From NCBI GenBank assembly GCA_029204225.1, contig CM055102.1, positions 1,638,854 to 1,702,853 of the forward strand: 64,000 bases of DNA. The letters run 5' to 3'. The notes under the pieces were generated by a model, which made no database searches, was not told the DNA's origin, and saw only the letters and a list, made by a program, of their open reading frames with translations. Source of the DNA: Diphasiastrum complanatum. Taxonomy: Eukaryota; Streptophyta; Lycopodiopsida; Lycopodiales; Lycopodiaceae. Positions 1 through 11,618 of this stretch are shown here, piece after piece. Position 1 is the stretch's first letter. Each line of letters starts with the position of its first letter. A program made the position numbers and the translations under genes.

Positions 1-1178
1 TGTTGGATGGTTAGCTTGCATTAGACATCTTGTCATTGCATGAGTAGTGTTAGATCTGCATTTAGGGTTAGTTTGGGAGTGATTTTGTTTGATTTGAGTG
101 GATTTGCTTGTCTGAAATCTAATCTGATTGTAGAACAGTAAAATCTATTTAGATCACCAATCTTAAGATCCATTTGGATCTGAGATATAAAAAAAACAAC
201 AAAAATCGGTCAAATCTATCAGATTTTGGTCAAAAGGAGGCAAAAATTGTCATCAGAGCTAATAGATTTTTGCTCTCTTTTAGGAAACCTTTGCCGAGCT
301 GCAAACACCTTCGGTTTTGATCACAGAACCTTCAGTTTGAAGGGCGAACAATCCTTCCTAGCAGATTTTCAGAAACATCAGAAAAACCGTCAAAAAATAC
401 CAAAAAATCACCAAAACCCTAAAAATACAGAAAAAGAACCTTCGCCCGATTCACTGTGCATAGGTGTGATTCAGATCTATCTACTGCCAGGTCGACAAAA
501 AATAATACAAAAATAGAAAGTTTTTCAGAGGATCAATTGTCATATTGCCATATTTTTGCAAAAAAAGTCACGTTTTTGCAAAAATACCAATATCACTCTT
601 GATCCTTCATCAAAACCTTCGTCGAGTTTCCAAAACATTCTATTTATAGTAAAATACTATTTTTGAGTTCGACAAAGATTCTTCTTGTCCAAATCACAGA
701 AAATCTTGATTTTTACCCTTGCCAAACTACGAAAACTGTTTTTCTGTGTCAGAAACCTTCGCTGGGTTTACCCTAGTTTTATCTGTGTCAAATCTTGCAT
801 CTGAGAGTTCAGCAAAGGTTATTTCCCTTGAAATTGTCATAAAAGTTGATTCGAGAGTTTTTTTTCAAAATAGCACTATTGAATCTTCATCAAGCCAATC
901 TTTGCCTAGGTAACCTTTGCCAGTTCTATTTTTAGGTTTTGATTTTTCAGATCAAGTCTCTGTCAAAATTTGGGTCAAATATGATATAGTCTGATTTGGA
1001 TTCTGAGAGATTTTTTATTTTTTTGAGAAGTATCGTTTGATTAAATTTCGAAATGTTTTTCACAATATAGAAATCAGATTTTTGAAAAGTGGAATAGATC
1101 TAGCATATATGTCTGAGATAGTTTTGATTAAAAAATCTACATCCAATCTCATGGTCTGCTTGATTTAAATTTGTGAAG
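1..1178. other. AT-rich stretch upstream of a gypsy gag relic
   Basis: No gene is supported here. The sequence is AT-rich, and its open frames are short and resemble no family I know. Its place just upstream of a plus-strand gag relic suggests a leader or LTR remnant, but I found no primer-binding site or LTR boundary. Confidence 0.3.
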
Positions 1179-2083
1179 ATGGTTGCTCTTGGAGGTGCTC
1201 CTCAGGAAGTCAATCCAATCATTGTTAGAAGAGCACCCTGTTTGGATCTACCCAAATACACTGGATAAACAGTTCTAGTTAGATTTCTTCAGATCTATGC
1301 CAAGTCCTGTGAAGTCTATGGCGAAATTTTCCCTCAAGATAAACTTAAACTTTTTCCTATGGCCTTAACAGACGCAGCACAAGATTGGTACTATAATCAA
1401 GCTGAAACTGAGTGTACAGATTGGGAGGTTGTTAAAAGAGCCTACACACAGTTCAAACCTCGGAAGTTTATGGAAGACCCTTTCCTACTTTTAAGTAAAA
1501 TTAAAATGGGAAAGCAAAAAATGGTTCGAGATTATATTGAACAAGTGAAACGCCTCAGATCTGAGTGCGAACCTAAGCTGATTAACGAAAATGCCATGAT
1601 TATGTGATTTTTGTCAGGTCTACCTAAATGAATCAGACGTGAGTTGAAACGCCATAATGAGTATGCACTCTTGCAAAATGCTATAGACGATGCAATTCGG
1701 AAGGAGGACGAAGATTCAAATGATGAGCCAAATATCAGTATGTTGTCTTATACAGCAGGGCAGAGTACTACGACATCCACCACTATTGCATCAACAAATG
1801 CCAACGCTACTGCAGAAATGATGCTCAATGACTTCGAGAAACTCGGAAAGAACTAGCAGAAACAAATGGAAAAGTTGCAGTTACAATTTGATGAGAAGAT
1901 CAAAGCATTGGAAAATTTCCACAGAAAATCGAACAAGAAACCTGAGAATTTTGCAAAGACTTTTCCTATCAGGAAAAATGTCTGGTGTTCTATTTGTATA
2001 GGAAATCACACAATGAACGAGTGTCCTCAGTTAAAAAAATGAATGGAAATCAATGTATGCCATTTGTGTAATTCTTCGTAGTA
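1179..2083 (+). pseudogene. Decayed Ty3/gypsy-type gag
   Basis: This is a structural (capsid/nucleocapsid) gene relic of an LTR retrotransposon. From the ATG at 1179 one frame reads as gag through several stops (TAA at 1266, TGA near 1605, more later). The middle part (1359-1607) has the retrotransposon gag pattern: AAQDWYYN, then a tryptophan-containing F..RKF segment and a VRDYIEQVKRLR helix. Near 1985-2025 there is an incomplete zinc knuckle (CSICIGNHTMNEC, CX2CX3HX4C). No pol follows on this strand; the neighbouring pol is on the other strand, so the two are probably from different insertions. It is not functional. Confidence 0.7.
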
Positions 2084-2159
2084 CCGCCGTAGACGACCAC
2101 CGTTTACGACAGTGTCTAGGAGTGTCCCGTCAAGTGTTTGTAACTAGACTGCACCATTA

Positions 2160-3494
2160 GAAAATATTTTGTTAATAACGTATGGCCCTTCACTTCTGAA
2201 CTTCAACTTGTCGAGGTGCTTCTTTGATGTATAAAGAAGTACCTGGTCACCTAAATGTAGATCTTTATTGCGTAGGTGACGGTCATGCCAGGATTTTTGG
2301 CGTCGTTTGTTAACTAGTTGTGCGTGATAAGATATTAGTCTTGTCTCGCATAACTGGGCTAGCGTAAATAGCCTGGTTTTGACTTGTTGTTCCGTTGAAG
2401 TTTTTTCACAGTGATCTATTGAAAAATCCTCCGTAACTCGTAGCGAAGGTACTAAAAATTCTACGGGGCATTACCGCTTCTTGATCGTATACTAAGTGGA
2501 AAGGGGTTACCCAGCCAGTGGCTTTCTTCGGGGTGGTGCAGTAAGCCCAGATAGCTGAGAAAAATTTTGTTTCCCAATCAGAGCGACTGGTTTCAACTAT
2601 CTTGGTTAGAATCTTACAAATCGTCTTGTTAGTTGATTTAGCCTGGCCATTACACCTAGGATAGTACGGTGTACTTTTTTTGTGAACGACAAGGTAATGG
2701 TGTAGGAGATTATCAACGACAAGATTTAAAAAATGCGTGTCACGATCACTAACAAGCTCCATGGGACAGCCAAAACGGGTAATAATGTTTTCGTAAAGAA
2801 AATGTGCAACTGTTTTTGCGTTGGCGTCCTTCGTTGCTCGGGCCTCTACCCACTTAGTGGCGTAATCTGTGGCTATGAGGATGTATCGAGCTTGGGTATG
2901 TTTCGCTGCTTGACTGATGGGTCCAACAAAGTCAATCCCCCACTTATGGAAGGCTTCGCCTTCTATAATGGGAGTCATTGGTGTGAAGTCTGCTTTGGTA
3001 TATTTCTTTGCTCTTTGACAGACATCACATGCTTTAATGACAGCAAACGCGTCTTTAAACAAAGATGGCCACCACAATCCTGCTCGAAGGATGATCCTCG
3101 CTGTGGCTTCAGCAGAAAAGTGGCCACCATCGATGCCCTCATGAGCCTGGGATATTATCGGTCGTATCTCAGATTCATAGGCACATCGTCGAATAATGTC
3201 GTCAATGCCCCTTTTGTAAAGTTGTCCCGCAATTAACTGAAAGGGCGCTGCTTCTATTAAAAATTTTCTTTTTTTCATTTTACACATGCCTTCTTTTAGT
3301 CTGCCTGTTGTGAGGAACTGAGTGATCTCCTCAGCCCATAGGGGTGTGGCGTCGATCTGAAAAAGGCATGCATTAGGAAGATCATCGTTGACTGGTGCAG
3401 TTGCTTTTTCAGCACTTGGTAGTCTGGAAAGGTGATCCGCCATGAAATGTTGGGACCCTTTCCGAACGACTATATGGAAATTAAATTTCTCCAA
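2160..3494 (-). pseudogene. Gypsy integrase with RNase H tail
   Basis: The first residues (FHIVVRKGSQHFMADHLSRLP) are the usual end of a gypsy RNase H. A zinc-binding HHCC module follows (H..H...CDVCQRAKK), then the integrase core. Its first Asp lies in WGIDFVGP and the second in VSDRDTHF. The expected catalytic Glu of the family motif GNGQAE is Lys here (CNGQAKSTNK), so the enzyme would be dead even without its frame break. The open frame stops at 2406. Minus-strand sequence down to about 2160 continues the C-terminal domain in another frame, with HLGDQVLLYTSKKHLDKL and a GPY/F-like end. Confidence 0.8.
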
Positions 3495-3589
3495 AATTAG
3501 TAGCCATCGAGCTATTCGTCCAGTCTTGCAGGACTTATTAACGATATATAGGAGTGCTTGATGGTCTGTGTAGAAAGCAAAGGTCTGGC

Positions 3590-4117
3590 CTAATAAATAA
3601 TGTCATAGTTGTTGTACCGCATAGACCATTGTTCAGCAGGCACCAGTTGTCTGCTTAACAAACGTATGGAAAAGTCCTTGCCATACTCGTCTGGTTGTGC
3701 AAGAAGACCCCCAATGGCATACTTACTTGCGTCAGTATGCACATGGAATTCTGTCGTGTAATCTGGCAAGCGGAGTATGGGAGCCATTGTGAGTGCTGTC
3801 TTCAACTCCTCAAAGGTCTTAATTTGTTCTTCGGTCCAGCGAGGATCTACCACAACTAAATAAACGAGACGTGCCTTGCCGGCATAGTCGATTATAAAGA
3901 TGCGATAGTAGTTGGTATCACCGAGGAAGACATATACTTCCTTCACTGTTGCAGGTAGGGGCATGTCCACAATAACCTTGATTTTTGACGGGTCGGTAGA
4001 AATACTGTCCTTTGATATTATATGCCGGAGTACAACCCCGTGGGTGACCAATATTTGACATTTATCAGGGTTTAGTGAGATGCTGAACCTACGACAACGA
4101 ATGAATATTTTCTCCAA
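3590..4117 (-). pseudogene. Gypsy RT thumb and RNase H fragment
   Basis: The frame carries the RT connection seen in Ty3/gypsy (FSISLNPDKCQ..., then a decayed FLG..NYYR motif) and the start of RNase H, with the first catalytic Asp in HTDASKYAIGG. It overlaps the upstream RT frame by 29 bases in a different phase, so a frameshift separates them. The RNase H stops early at NNYDIIY, and its end is picked up in the integrase frame. Confidence 0.75.
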
Positions 4118-4811
4118 GGCGTTCTAGGTGCGCAGCAGCGGAAGAATGTACACTTAGATTGTCGAGATAAATCTCCACGACCCGATGTAACAGATCTTGA
4201 AAGGCCAGTTGCATGACCCGTTGGAATGTTGAGGGGGCGTTACATAAGCCAAAAGGCATAACGTTATAAGCGTAAATGCCGCTCTCTGTGGCAAAAGCCG
4301 TTTTATATTTATCTTCAAGGGCTATTTGAACAAGGAAATAGCCGCTGAACTCATCCAAGAAGCTGAAAGCTTCAGCTCCTGCCATTTTCTCTAATATTTG
4401 GGTTGTTAGGGGCAAGGGAAATTGGTCTTTTTTTGTAACCGCATTAAGGTTCTTGAGGTCAATACAGATACGAAACTTGCCGTTTTTCTTGGGTACAACC
4501 ACAATGGGTGATACCCAATCAGTATGTTTCTTAATATCTTCGTCGATCCTCTCACGATAGACTGGGTTACTGGCATCTAGATAGAGGAGTACATGATCAT
4601 CCGTCATTTCGACATCATCCATGGAAAGAATACCTTCTTCTAAAACATGGACAGTAGAGACACTAGGTTCTCCTGGGCACCAAGCTATAGGAATGGGGTC
4701 TATCATCATGAGGGGAATGATGGGTGTATTAATGTCCGTAGAAGATGGAAGAATATCCACATCTTCTGCAGCCGTTTCGATACGACATCGATTGGAATCT
4801 GCACAGTCCAT
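4089..4811 (-). pseudogene. Gypsy reverse transcriptase with YLDN active site
   Basis: The RT palm and fingers are clear: WVSPIVVVPKKNGKFRICIDLKNLN, SFLDEFSGY (first catalytic Asp kept), YNVMPFGLCNAPSTFQRVM. The hallmark YLDD box is YLDN (EIYLDNLSVHS), which removes one of the paired metal-binding Asp residues. The frame then shifts into the next segment. The region is therefore an old copy and not a source of active enzyme. Confidence 0.85.
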
Positions 4812-4978
4812 GGTTGATTAATTCGTGTATAGTGTCCTTTTGGTTGGATCAGGTTACTATCTGATTCGTTATATGTTCTAGATGACCAATCATCGTATAC
4901 CTTGGCGGGCTTGACATGGCCATTTGAGTCAACCATGACTCGTTTATCGTGGTTGCCAAAGGTAATTTTGCTGTTCTT

Positions 4979-5335
4979 CTAGCCTTGGACGACACCTGCC
5001 ATCTGAAGCCATGGTGTACCAAGAAGGAGTTTGTACGTATTGGCATCTTTTGATAAGTCTAAGATGACACAAACGATGATAAACTTGACACCTGCTATTC
5101 GAACTTTTATATTTGATAAATGACCAGCAGGGTCGGTAACTCGTTGATCAGCCATAGGAAGTTTGTATCGTGGTTGATCGAGGGTATTGAAGCCCCATGA
5201 CTTTGTCAATGACAAAGCCATTATATTGACGTCTGATCCGCTATCGAGGATACCGGATACTGTGGGATAATCTTTATAGGACAAGGGTAGTGTGATGCTA
5301 TTCCCCTTAGCAACACCTATATCCATCAGATTCAT
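4979..5335 (-). pseudogene. Gypsy aspartic protease fragment
   Basis: A retropepsin-like segment with the catalytic triplet in ILDSGSDVNIM and a downstream hydrophobic LLLGTPWL motif typical of the flap-distal part of gypsy proteases. It lies upstream of the RT relic on the same strand. Degenerate frames between 4,811 and 4,979 link the two. No gag was identified upstream. Confidence 0.65.
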
Positions 5336-5426
5336 AGGAATCTGAGGAATTTCAGGAATTGGAGGCAGTTGAAAACTACGATGGATATAACGTTGAAGTT
5401 CGGTGAAGGATTTGGACTACTTGCAA

Positions 5427-5522
5427 GTCCCTTTGCCTAGCCCTTTCACTTGCCACCCATTTTTTGAATCTTGGCAAGTGAGTTGATTGGTAAGTGTTAA
5501 ATGAAGGGCTAGGCAAAGGGAC
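5427..5522. repeat. Two-tier inverted repeat (hairpin)
   Basis: A perfect 19-bp arm, GTCCCTTTGCCTAGCCCTT at 5427-5445, is matched by its reverse complement at 5504-5522. Nested inside is a perfect 9-bp pair (CACTTGCCA 5447-5455, TGGCAAGTG 5472-5480). The right side has a 23-nt asymmetric bulge. It could be a MITE core, a small-RNA-type foldback or a recombination scar at the edge of the gypsy relic; the sequence does not decide. Confidence 0.6.
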
Positions 5523-6794
5523 ATATGATTGGTCCATTTTATTTAAGGTGTTGTGTTTTGAAATGCAACTGTGAAACTTTTCATGTTAAAAGGTTGAAGG
5601 GTGTTCTAATTTTTTTTTTAAAAAAATCACCTTTCAATTGGAAAGGTTAAAATTGAAATGCATTTCATTGAAAGGAGTATTGGCAGTGAAGGATTAAAAA
5701 AGCTTCAAAAGTCCCTACCCTCCTGGTTGCAAAAAAGGTCAAAGAGTGGAACCCAAATTCCTATGAACAAAATGCAACATGGTGTACAATATGATAAGAA
5801 GCTAGGAAAGATGCCAAGGGGAGACTCAAAGTTGGCACCAAACAAACTTTGGAACAAATAGTGAAAATCACAGTCTATAGGTGCACTCAATTCAAGAATC
5901 ACCCAAATAGATTGTAATCTCCCCAACAATGACAACAAAATGAATAGCTTATGTCAAGCCTCATTTTTTCCATAATGAGGTTATTAATGTAGTATAAGAA
6001 ATTATCGTTTCCCAAGCGAGAGATGAATATGTTATTCAATCGATTTGGTGACAAATAAAGTGTTAAGAATAGCAATGAACAGAAACACATACAATTTGTT
6101 CGTTTAGAAATTTTCAATTAATAACATGCAAACAATGAGAAATAGAATGAATGTATCGTCAAAATACCGAACATTTCTTCGCACAAAGATGAGATATAAA
6201 ATCTTCATCGTAGATGGTTTCAAAGTAGCAAAGTAGAGCTTACATTCAAAATTTATAAAGTGCATACCTGAAATGAATCTCTCCTAGAGAGAGATAGGGT
6301 GAGAGCCACGAGCTTGAAATATTTCATAATTGTCGCACGTTAAAAATGTGAACAGTCATGTAAACGCACTTGCGATGATATATTAAGCGTTGACCAACAA
6401 TTCACTGCCCAAAATATTCAATCATCCACAGGAACAGAAATCTTCTTCTCAGAAAAAACAGAATTCTTATGACAAGAAAGAGATGGAACATCTCCAAAAC
6501 TATTGGCAAAAATTACGCTCACCAGGTTTACTGGGTGTCTACTTCAGACACAAATTATAATCTCACTATCACAAAATTTTGCTTATCATTAAGCTGCCAG
6601 AGGTCATCCACTTTGGAAGGTGTAGGCTTTGATTGAATGGATCAAGAAAGCTAAATAGTGCTCCCGATCAAAAATTGGAATACATCCGAAAGAAATTGGC
6701 CAACGCAATAACTAGGAACTCCATAGGAAGTCGACGCTTTGGTGACATATACAGATTGTACAGCATTTCCATGTCAAAGGCTGGATCATTCCAG
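5523..6794. other. AT-rich spacer, 3' flank of the kinase gene
   Basis: I see no gene. Short open frames here (for example 5658-5861) have no recognisable domains. The part next to 6,795 must contain the 3' UTR and polyadenylation region of the minus-strand kinase gene, but I could not place the poly(A) site. Confidence 0.4.
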
Positions 6795-8844
6795 TCAGCA
6801 TGCCGATTGCGGTTGAGCTTGAACACGAATAGTAGAAGAGCAAGATAACCTAAGCAATCTGTTCACATCCTTTTCTTCAACATATTTCCAGTCAACTCTA
6901 TCATTCTCTCTGTCAAGGACAAGTAAAAAGTTCTCCTTGCCCAAGCCCACAATTGCCGTTTCCTTCAAGTTTGTTGCTTCCAGTAAAGTGCATTTAAAAC
7001 CCCTTCTCGTTTGAAGCTGTGAAATAGTTGTAGAGATCAAGGGCATATCCTTGTGCACCTTAGAAACACATGCCCCTGAGAGCTCGTGCAGTATGTGCTC
7101 CAAAAGTCTCATAAACGAGGTCCATGCTTCAGAGAGTAAACCGCCCTCATCTGAAGCTCGACTATGCTCTCTGTCCTCCGATTTGCACCTGCAAATTGAA
7201 ACAGATTAGCAAGAGAGCAAGCACATTCAGGAAGAACAAGCACAGGCGAAGATTATGTCAAAAATATGTGGGTATGTGGATAGGTCTGACTTACCCTTCT
7301 TGTGATGCAATGGCAACAAGCTGCTTTTTACCAACTGTGCTCCGGATGTAGGAAGCGCCCAAGGAACTGGGTAAACTCAGGTCATTCCTGCTCAGATTCG
7401 CAAGGGTGGACTCCTCGCTGACAATGGAGTAAGAAGCAGATAATGAAGTATTGAAACACGGTGAAGTGTGCGACAGAAGGCTATACTGTTGCAAACTCGA
7501 GGACTGGTCTGACTTTGATGTTTGTGTATGCTTAACGATCCATTTGTGACCTGTCAATTGTATGAAAAGGTTAGCAAATGAAATCTTTTACATAGGAAGT
7601 GAATATGCAAGATTTGCTCCATTCTAAACAATATCACGTATGTTTGCACATCATTATAGTGCTTACTCAAAATAGTTTCTGTTGTAAATCGCTTCTTGAT
7701 ATCAGGACACAGCATTCCTTGGATGAGATCCTTGGCAGCTGAAGACACTTTTGGCCAAGGATCGCTATCCAAATCCAAACGGCTATGCCTAATGGCCTCG
7801 AATATGCCTTCTTCAGTGGTATCCCAAAACGGTGGCAGTCCACAAAGTAGAATGTACAGAATCACGCCTGAGCTCCATACATCAACCTCCGTGCTGTATT
7901 TCCCCTTCAACACCTCGGGAGCAATGTAATAGGCACTGCCTGCAATCCCTGATATTTTTTGATCTCCTGCGATCATACCTATTTGTTCATTTAAAAGAAA
8001 CAAAGAGTCGGAACAATTTGTCCAATGAATATAAAATTCACCAAGGATCTGAACAATTTGACCAAGGGATTAAGGATTTGAACAATTTTCTCCGAAAAAC
8101 CCAAAAATAGATCACTAGAGCAGAAATAGAAGGCGATGGTGATGACATAATCGATGAAATTAGAGGGGAACGCTGACCAGGTCGAACGTTCACAGCTAGC
8201 CCAAAATCAGCCACTTTGATCTGGGAGGGGCATGTCTTGCTCATAAGAAGGATATTTTCTGGCTTCAGATCACGATGGATGATCCCACGGGAATGGCAAT
8301 ATTGCACGGCCTCCATCAAGCTCTTGCATATTTCTGCTGCATCCTTCTCTGAATAAGGCTTTTTCTTATCTATTTTCTCGAAGAGCTCCCCTCCCTCGCA
8401 TAGCTCCATCACCAGATGCACCGCTGTGGGATCCTCGTACACAGCCTTCAGCTCCACTATATTTGGATGCCCTTTGAGCTGCTTCATGATCGCAATTTCC
8501 CTGCGAACATTGTCCACATCACGCCGGCTACACAATCTGGCTTTGGCGATGGATTTGCAAGCAAATCGCTCACCCGTTAGCTTGCTTTTGCAAAGGCGGA
8601 TCAGCCCAAACTGGCCCCTCCCCAGCTCTTCGCCCATTTCATAATGAAGTTTCACATCCTCCATTGGCTCATGCAGCATAGGAACCTGTCCAGTATGTAT
8701 TGAAGGCCGCTGAGCAGTCTGCCTGTTAGTGCGAGCAGGCGTCGTCGAAGGTCGATCGTCAAACAGAAGGTTTAGCATATGGTGAAACCCTTTGAGACGA
8801 TCTGGAGTGGATTTACAATCACGTAAGCCTACGCAGTTGCCCAT
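6795..8844 (-). CDS. CDPK-related / PEPC-kinase-related Ser/Thr kinase, 4 exons
   Basis: Exons on the minus strand are 8844-8178, 7978-7667, 7550-7295 and 7188-6795. The introns (199, 116, 106 bp) all have GT...AG ends and consistent phases, giving 542 codons plus TGA. The kinase domain spans about residues 68-333: P-loop GRGQFG (75-80), ACK Lys97, HRDLKPEN (190-197), DFG (213-215), APE (242-244). The N-terminus MGNC fits N-myristoylation at Gly2 and S-acylation at Cys4, so membrane attachment is likely. There are no calmodulin-like EF-hands. Instead about 210 residues follow: a Ser-rich linker, then an alpha/beta-looking tail ending in exon 4. Overall it resembles plant PEPKR1-like members of the CDPK/SnRK superfamily; that placement is from memory of the family. 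It probably phosphorylates proteins at a membrane; the substrate is unknown. Confidence 0.9.
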
Positions 8845-9516
8845 TATGTGTACAGAATTGCGATAGCCGAAGATAAAAATATACGCAGCTATAGCGCTTT
8901 GACATTCGTGCGCAGTTATAGATCGAATTCTGTCTAACTTAAATTTTCGCTAGTACAGTCAAGACGAATAATCGTTTCCTTCAATTGAGTTGAACAATTC
9001 GACTGCAATTCGCTTCAGAATTGAGCACTTACAAGAGAAGATACTTATTGCTCAATAGAGATGGATGGATAATAGGGTGTTTGTGAAAAGCTGGAAGCTG
9101 CGGTTCTTTCCCTCTGCGTTCAGCTCGGGAGTTTCATTCTAGTACATGCAAATTAGCAAATACATACTCCTCGAAAGAAATGGGTTTTATAATAGAAGAT
9201 CGAGAAAAAGCTCGAAAACTGCTTTTAGATTTAGCTCCTGTGGATACGGAGGCTTTTACGGATTTTCATGCTTTTTATACCTGCTTTTACCAAAAGACTT
9301 TGCTTCAGTGGATAAAGGAGGAGGCGGATTCTAATTTTACATGAAATTGGCTATTTTATGACTGACTCTGCATGGTTAACATGATTTTGCGTGGCATTGA
9401 ATAAAATGCAGAGCACCAAAAATTTCTTCAGTTGAACTAAATATGTATATATACTTAACAAACACTGATAGCTGACTGCGATGACTGGACAGCGGCTATT
9501 TGATATTTGATATGAC
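8845..9516 (-). promoter_or_regulatory. Upstream region of the kinase gene
   Basis: This interval is upstream of the kinase ATG. A minus-strand TATA-like box (GTATAAAAAG, plus positions 9271-9280) lies about 430 bp upstream of the ATG, which would imply a long 5' leader. No other element could be supported, and the transcription start is unknown. Confidence 0.3.
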
Positions 9517-9557
9517 TGGAGAGCTGAGCTGAGCTGAGCTGCTGGCAGCTGAGCTGT
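9517..9557. repeat. Short GAGCT tandem repeat
   Basis: Tandem GAGCT/GCTGA units form a small minisatellite (gagctgagctgagctg followed by a related cagctgagctg). AGCT is self-complementary, so the run can also fold back. Confidence 0.6.
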
Positions 9558-9893
9558 TGCATAGTTTCATACATAAGCGTGCACGCATTCACTTCAAGGG
9601 TGAATATGAAATGTAGACGTCATATGAAAGTCAATAATAGGAAGTTTCCTTAATCACACGTCAAATGCCAAACTCTGTCGGGGAAAATTTGAAAAGCATG
9701 AACGGGTGAGCTTAATAACACGGACTCGTTTCAGCGTCCGAATTAACACCAGATGGGAACATCCAACGATGGAGGGTTTACATTTTTAGCGTGCCATTAG
9801 GAAGGATGGGGAAGCAGGGATTTCCAAATTCCAACGCCGCCGCGGTGGGACTCGAGGTGGGCTTCCCTTACATCCGGAGGCAAGTGTCGCCAG

Positions 9894-9903
9894 CTATAAA
9901 TAC
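9894..9903 (+). promoter_or_regulatory. Orphan TATA box on the plus strand
   Basis: CTATAAATAC matches the plant TATA consensus and follows an unusually GC-rich stretch (about 9830-9890) for this window. Downstream, an ATG at 9986 opens only about 23 codons, so the gene it served is absent, has a tiny first exon, or is a non-coding transcript. It diverges from the kinase gene. Confidence 0.35.
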
Positions 9904-10558
9904 TTTAGCAAGCGCATGTGACTAGTGTGGTTGAAGCATCTACCACTGACAGCAGTAGAGGCACCGACCGCAAACTCAGATAAGGATGAGGGGCGGGGGA
10001 CATAGCTTGCCTTTCGTTGCTTTTTATTTTGTTAGGAGACCACATGGCATTTCCTGACTCAAATCTGCACGCTAAATTCTAATCCTTTTCGCACCCTGGA
10101 TAGCCAAGCTTTTCAATATTCTGCTTTTCAAAAGAAACCCAAACAAGCCAAAGAAAGAACACAAAACAGTTTTAAATGCAGTCACCCGGGTGCAAAAAGT
10201 CACATTTCATGTGAACTGAAATCAAATGAATATTTTAGAAAATTAATAATCTTTTTGGCACATTTAAAAGCCATCACATTCCAATTTAAAAAGCCGAAAC
10301 TAGCTATGCAATTGTGTCCCAATTTGAGTCGAATAAGAATTCTAAAGACAAGTGAAACACATGTGATACTGAATTACAGATGTATCGTAAAAGCAATTTT
10401 GCATAGTTCAACGCTTCTTCTTTTTTTGCAAGTCGTAAAGATATTAGTATATTTTCACAAATGTACAAGCACGAATGTAAAGTAGACAACACAAGGTCAT
10501 TGCCTAGAAAGGTAAACTACACAAACAGAAAAACAAGAACTATAGCGCTCCAAGATAA

Positions 10559-10756
10559 CTAAATAGTATGCAAGAGAAAAGTAGCAAAACGGAAACAAGC
10601 TGAAGCCGTAAGAGAGGGAATCGATCCCTCATAAACCTGTTGATTCAAAGCCATCCAAATCTTCCATAAGGCCTCTAACCTACAAACATGCCAGAAGGTC
10701 AGAATAGAGCGATCAGTGACAGGAGAGTTGCCCAGTATAATGGTGTCAATCTCAAG
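10559..10756 (-). pseudogene. LINE (non-LTR retrotransposon) 3' fragment
   Basis: The minus-strand frame contains TFWHVCRLEALWKIWMALNQ followed by VYEGS, the pattern I associate with the end of plant LINE reverse transcriptase ORFs (W..LW.IW..RN...F). It stops at 10559-10561. Upstream minus-strand sequence to about 10,990 is open in another frame and may be more of the same element. It is too short for a firm family call. Confidence 0.4.
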
Positions 10757-10999
10757 AGAAAAAACAAGCGAAGGAAATGTGGAAGCTCTGGCAAATTAGT
10801 AAGAGACCAGAGGGATTAAGGTAGGTAGAAAAAGGGAAGGGTGCTAGCAAAGATGCATAGCATCGTAGCTGAGCAGGGTAGAGTCTAAGGTTGGTGCCCA
10901 GCTCTTTTGAATTCAAAGTACAATAGAGGTTAACTAATTGATATCTGAAAATGGAGCAAACCAAGCCGTAATGAAATATACAAACTTGCAAAAACTAAT

Positions 11000-11618
11000 C
11001 ATAGTGTTCTCTCTATTCTTTGATATGACCAAATCATAAAACTATCGTGTGCTCTCTGTTCTATGTTCTTGGACGAACATATGACGGGCAAGTGAGGGAG
11101 CCAGTGAGAGATGAGCATGAGCACCAAGAAATTCCATATTGAAAAACTCACATGCAATACACGTCCACTTTCTATTTTTCAAATATCAAATCAAAACCCT
11201 TCACTTAAATTTCACATCTACACTTTACGTTCTGCCAAAAGGCTTTCTTGTTGAGCATAAAGTTGTTTTGAATTTCTAATTGTATATAAAGCAAATTGAA
11301 ATCTAATTGCAATAAACATAATCTTGTACATATATTGACTAATATATATTTAAATTTGCATTGATTCAAAGTTGCTATTCTATTTTTTTGGAATAATTTA
11401 AAAAATATATCACCATCGAGGTTTCTCGTCCATACCGGGGACAATGCCTAGTGGTATTCTTAGATGATATTGTTGTCTGTAGTGAATAGCTTAAAGAATG
11501 AGAGAGAATTCAATGGTAAGAGGTAATTTTATGGAAATGGTTGAAGATCGGATCCTATAATTGGATATAGGATAGTCAGATAATCTTTTTGATTTTTTGA
11601 TGTCTAGAAGCAAAGAAT
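11000..11618. other. AT-rich spacer with a possible gypsy RT scrap
   Basis: Mostly AT-rich with no gene. Around 11450-11490 the plus strand reads VVFLDDIVVCSE, which looks like a gypsy RT active-site box, but the match is only about a dozen residues and is followed by stops. Confidence 0.3.

Larger units (their letters stand above)
2090..5400 (-). mobile_element. Decayed Ty3/gypsy pol block
   Basis: Read on the minus strand, the domain order is protease, reverse transcriptase, RNase H, integrase. This is the Ty3/gypsy order, unlike copia, where integrase precedes RT. All domains are broken by stops or frameshifts. No LTR, PBS or matching gag could be assigned, and homology stops near 5,400, beside a hairpin. 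The block ends near 2,160 in an integrase C-terminal GPY/F-like stretch (LKFRSEGPYVIN). Confidence 0.85.

Noticed and set aside
2733-3236. 167-codon plus-strand ORF
   Set aside because: Antisense shadow of the gypsy integrase.
11440-11500. Possible gypsy RT box VVFLDDIVVCSE
   Set aside because: Only about a dozen residues match and stops follow; too little to call an element, so only mentioned in the spacer.
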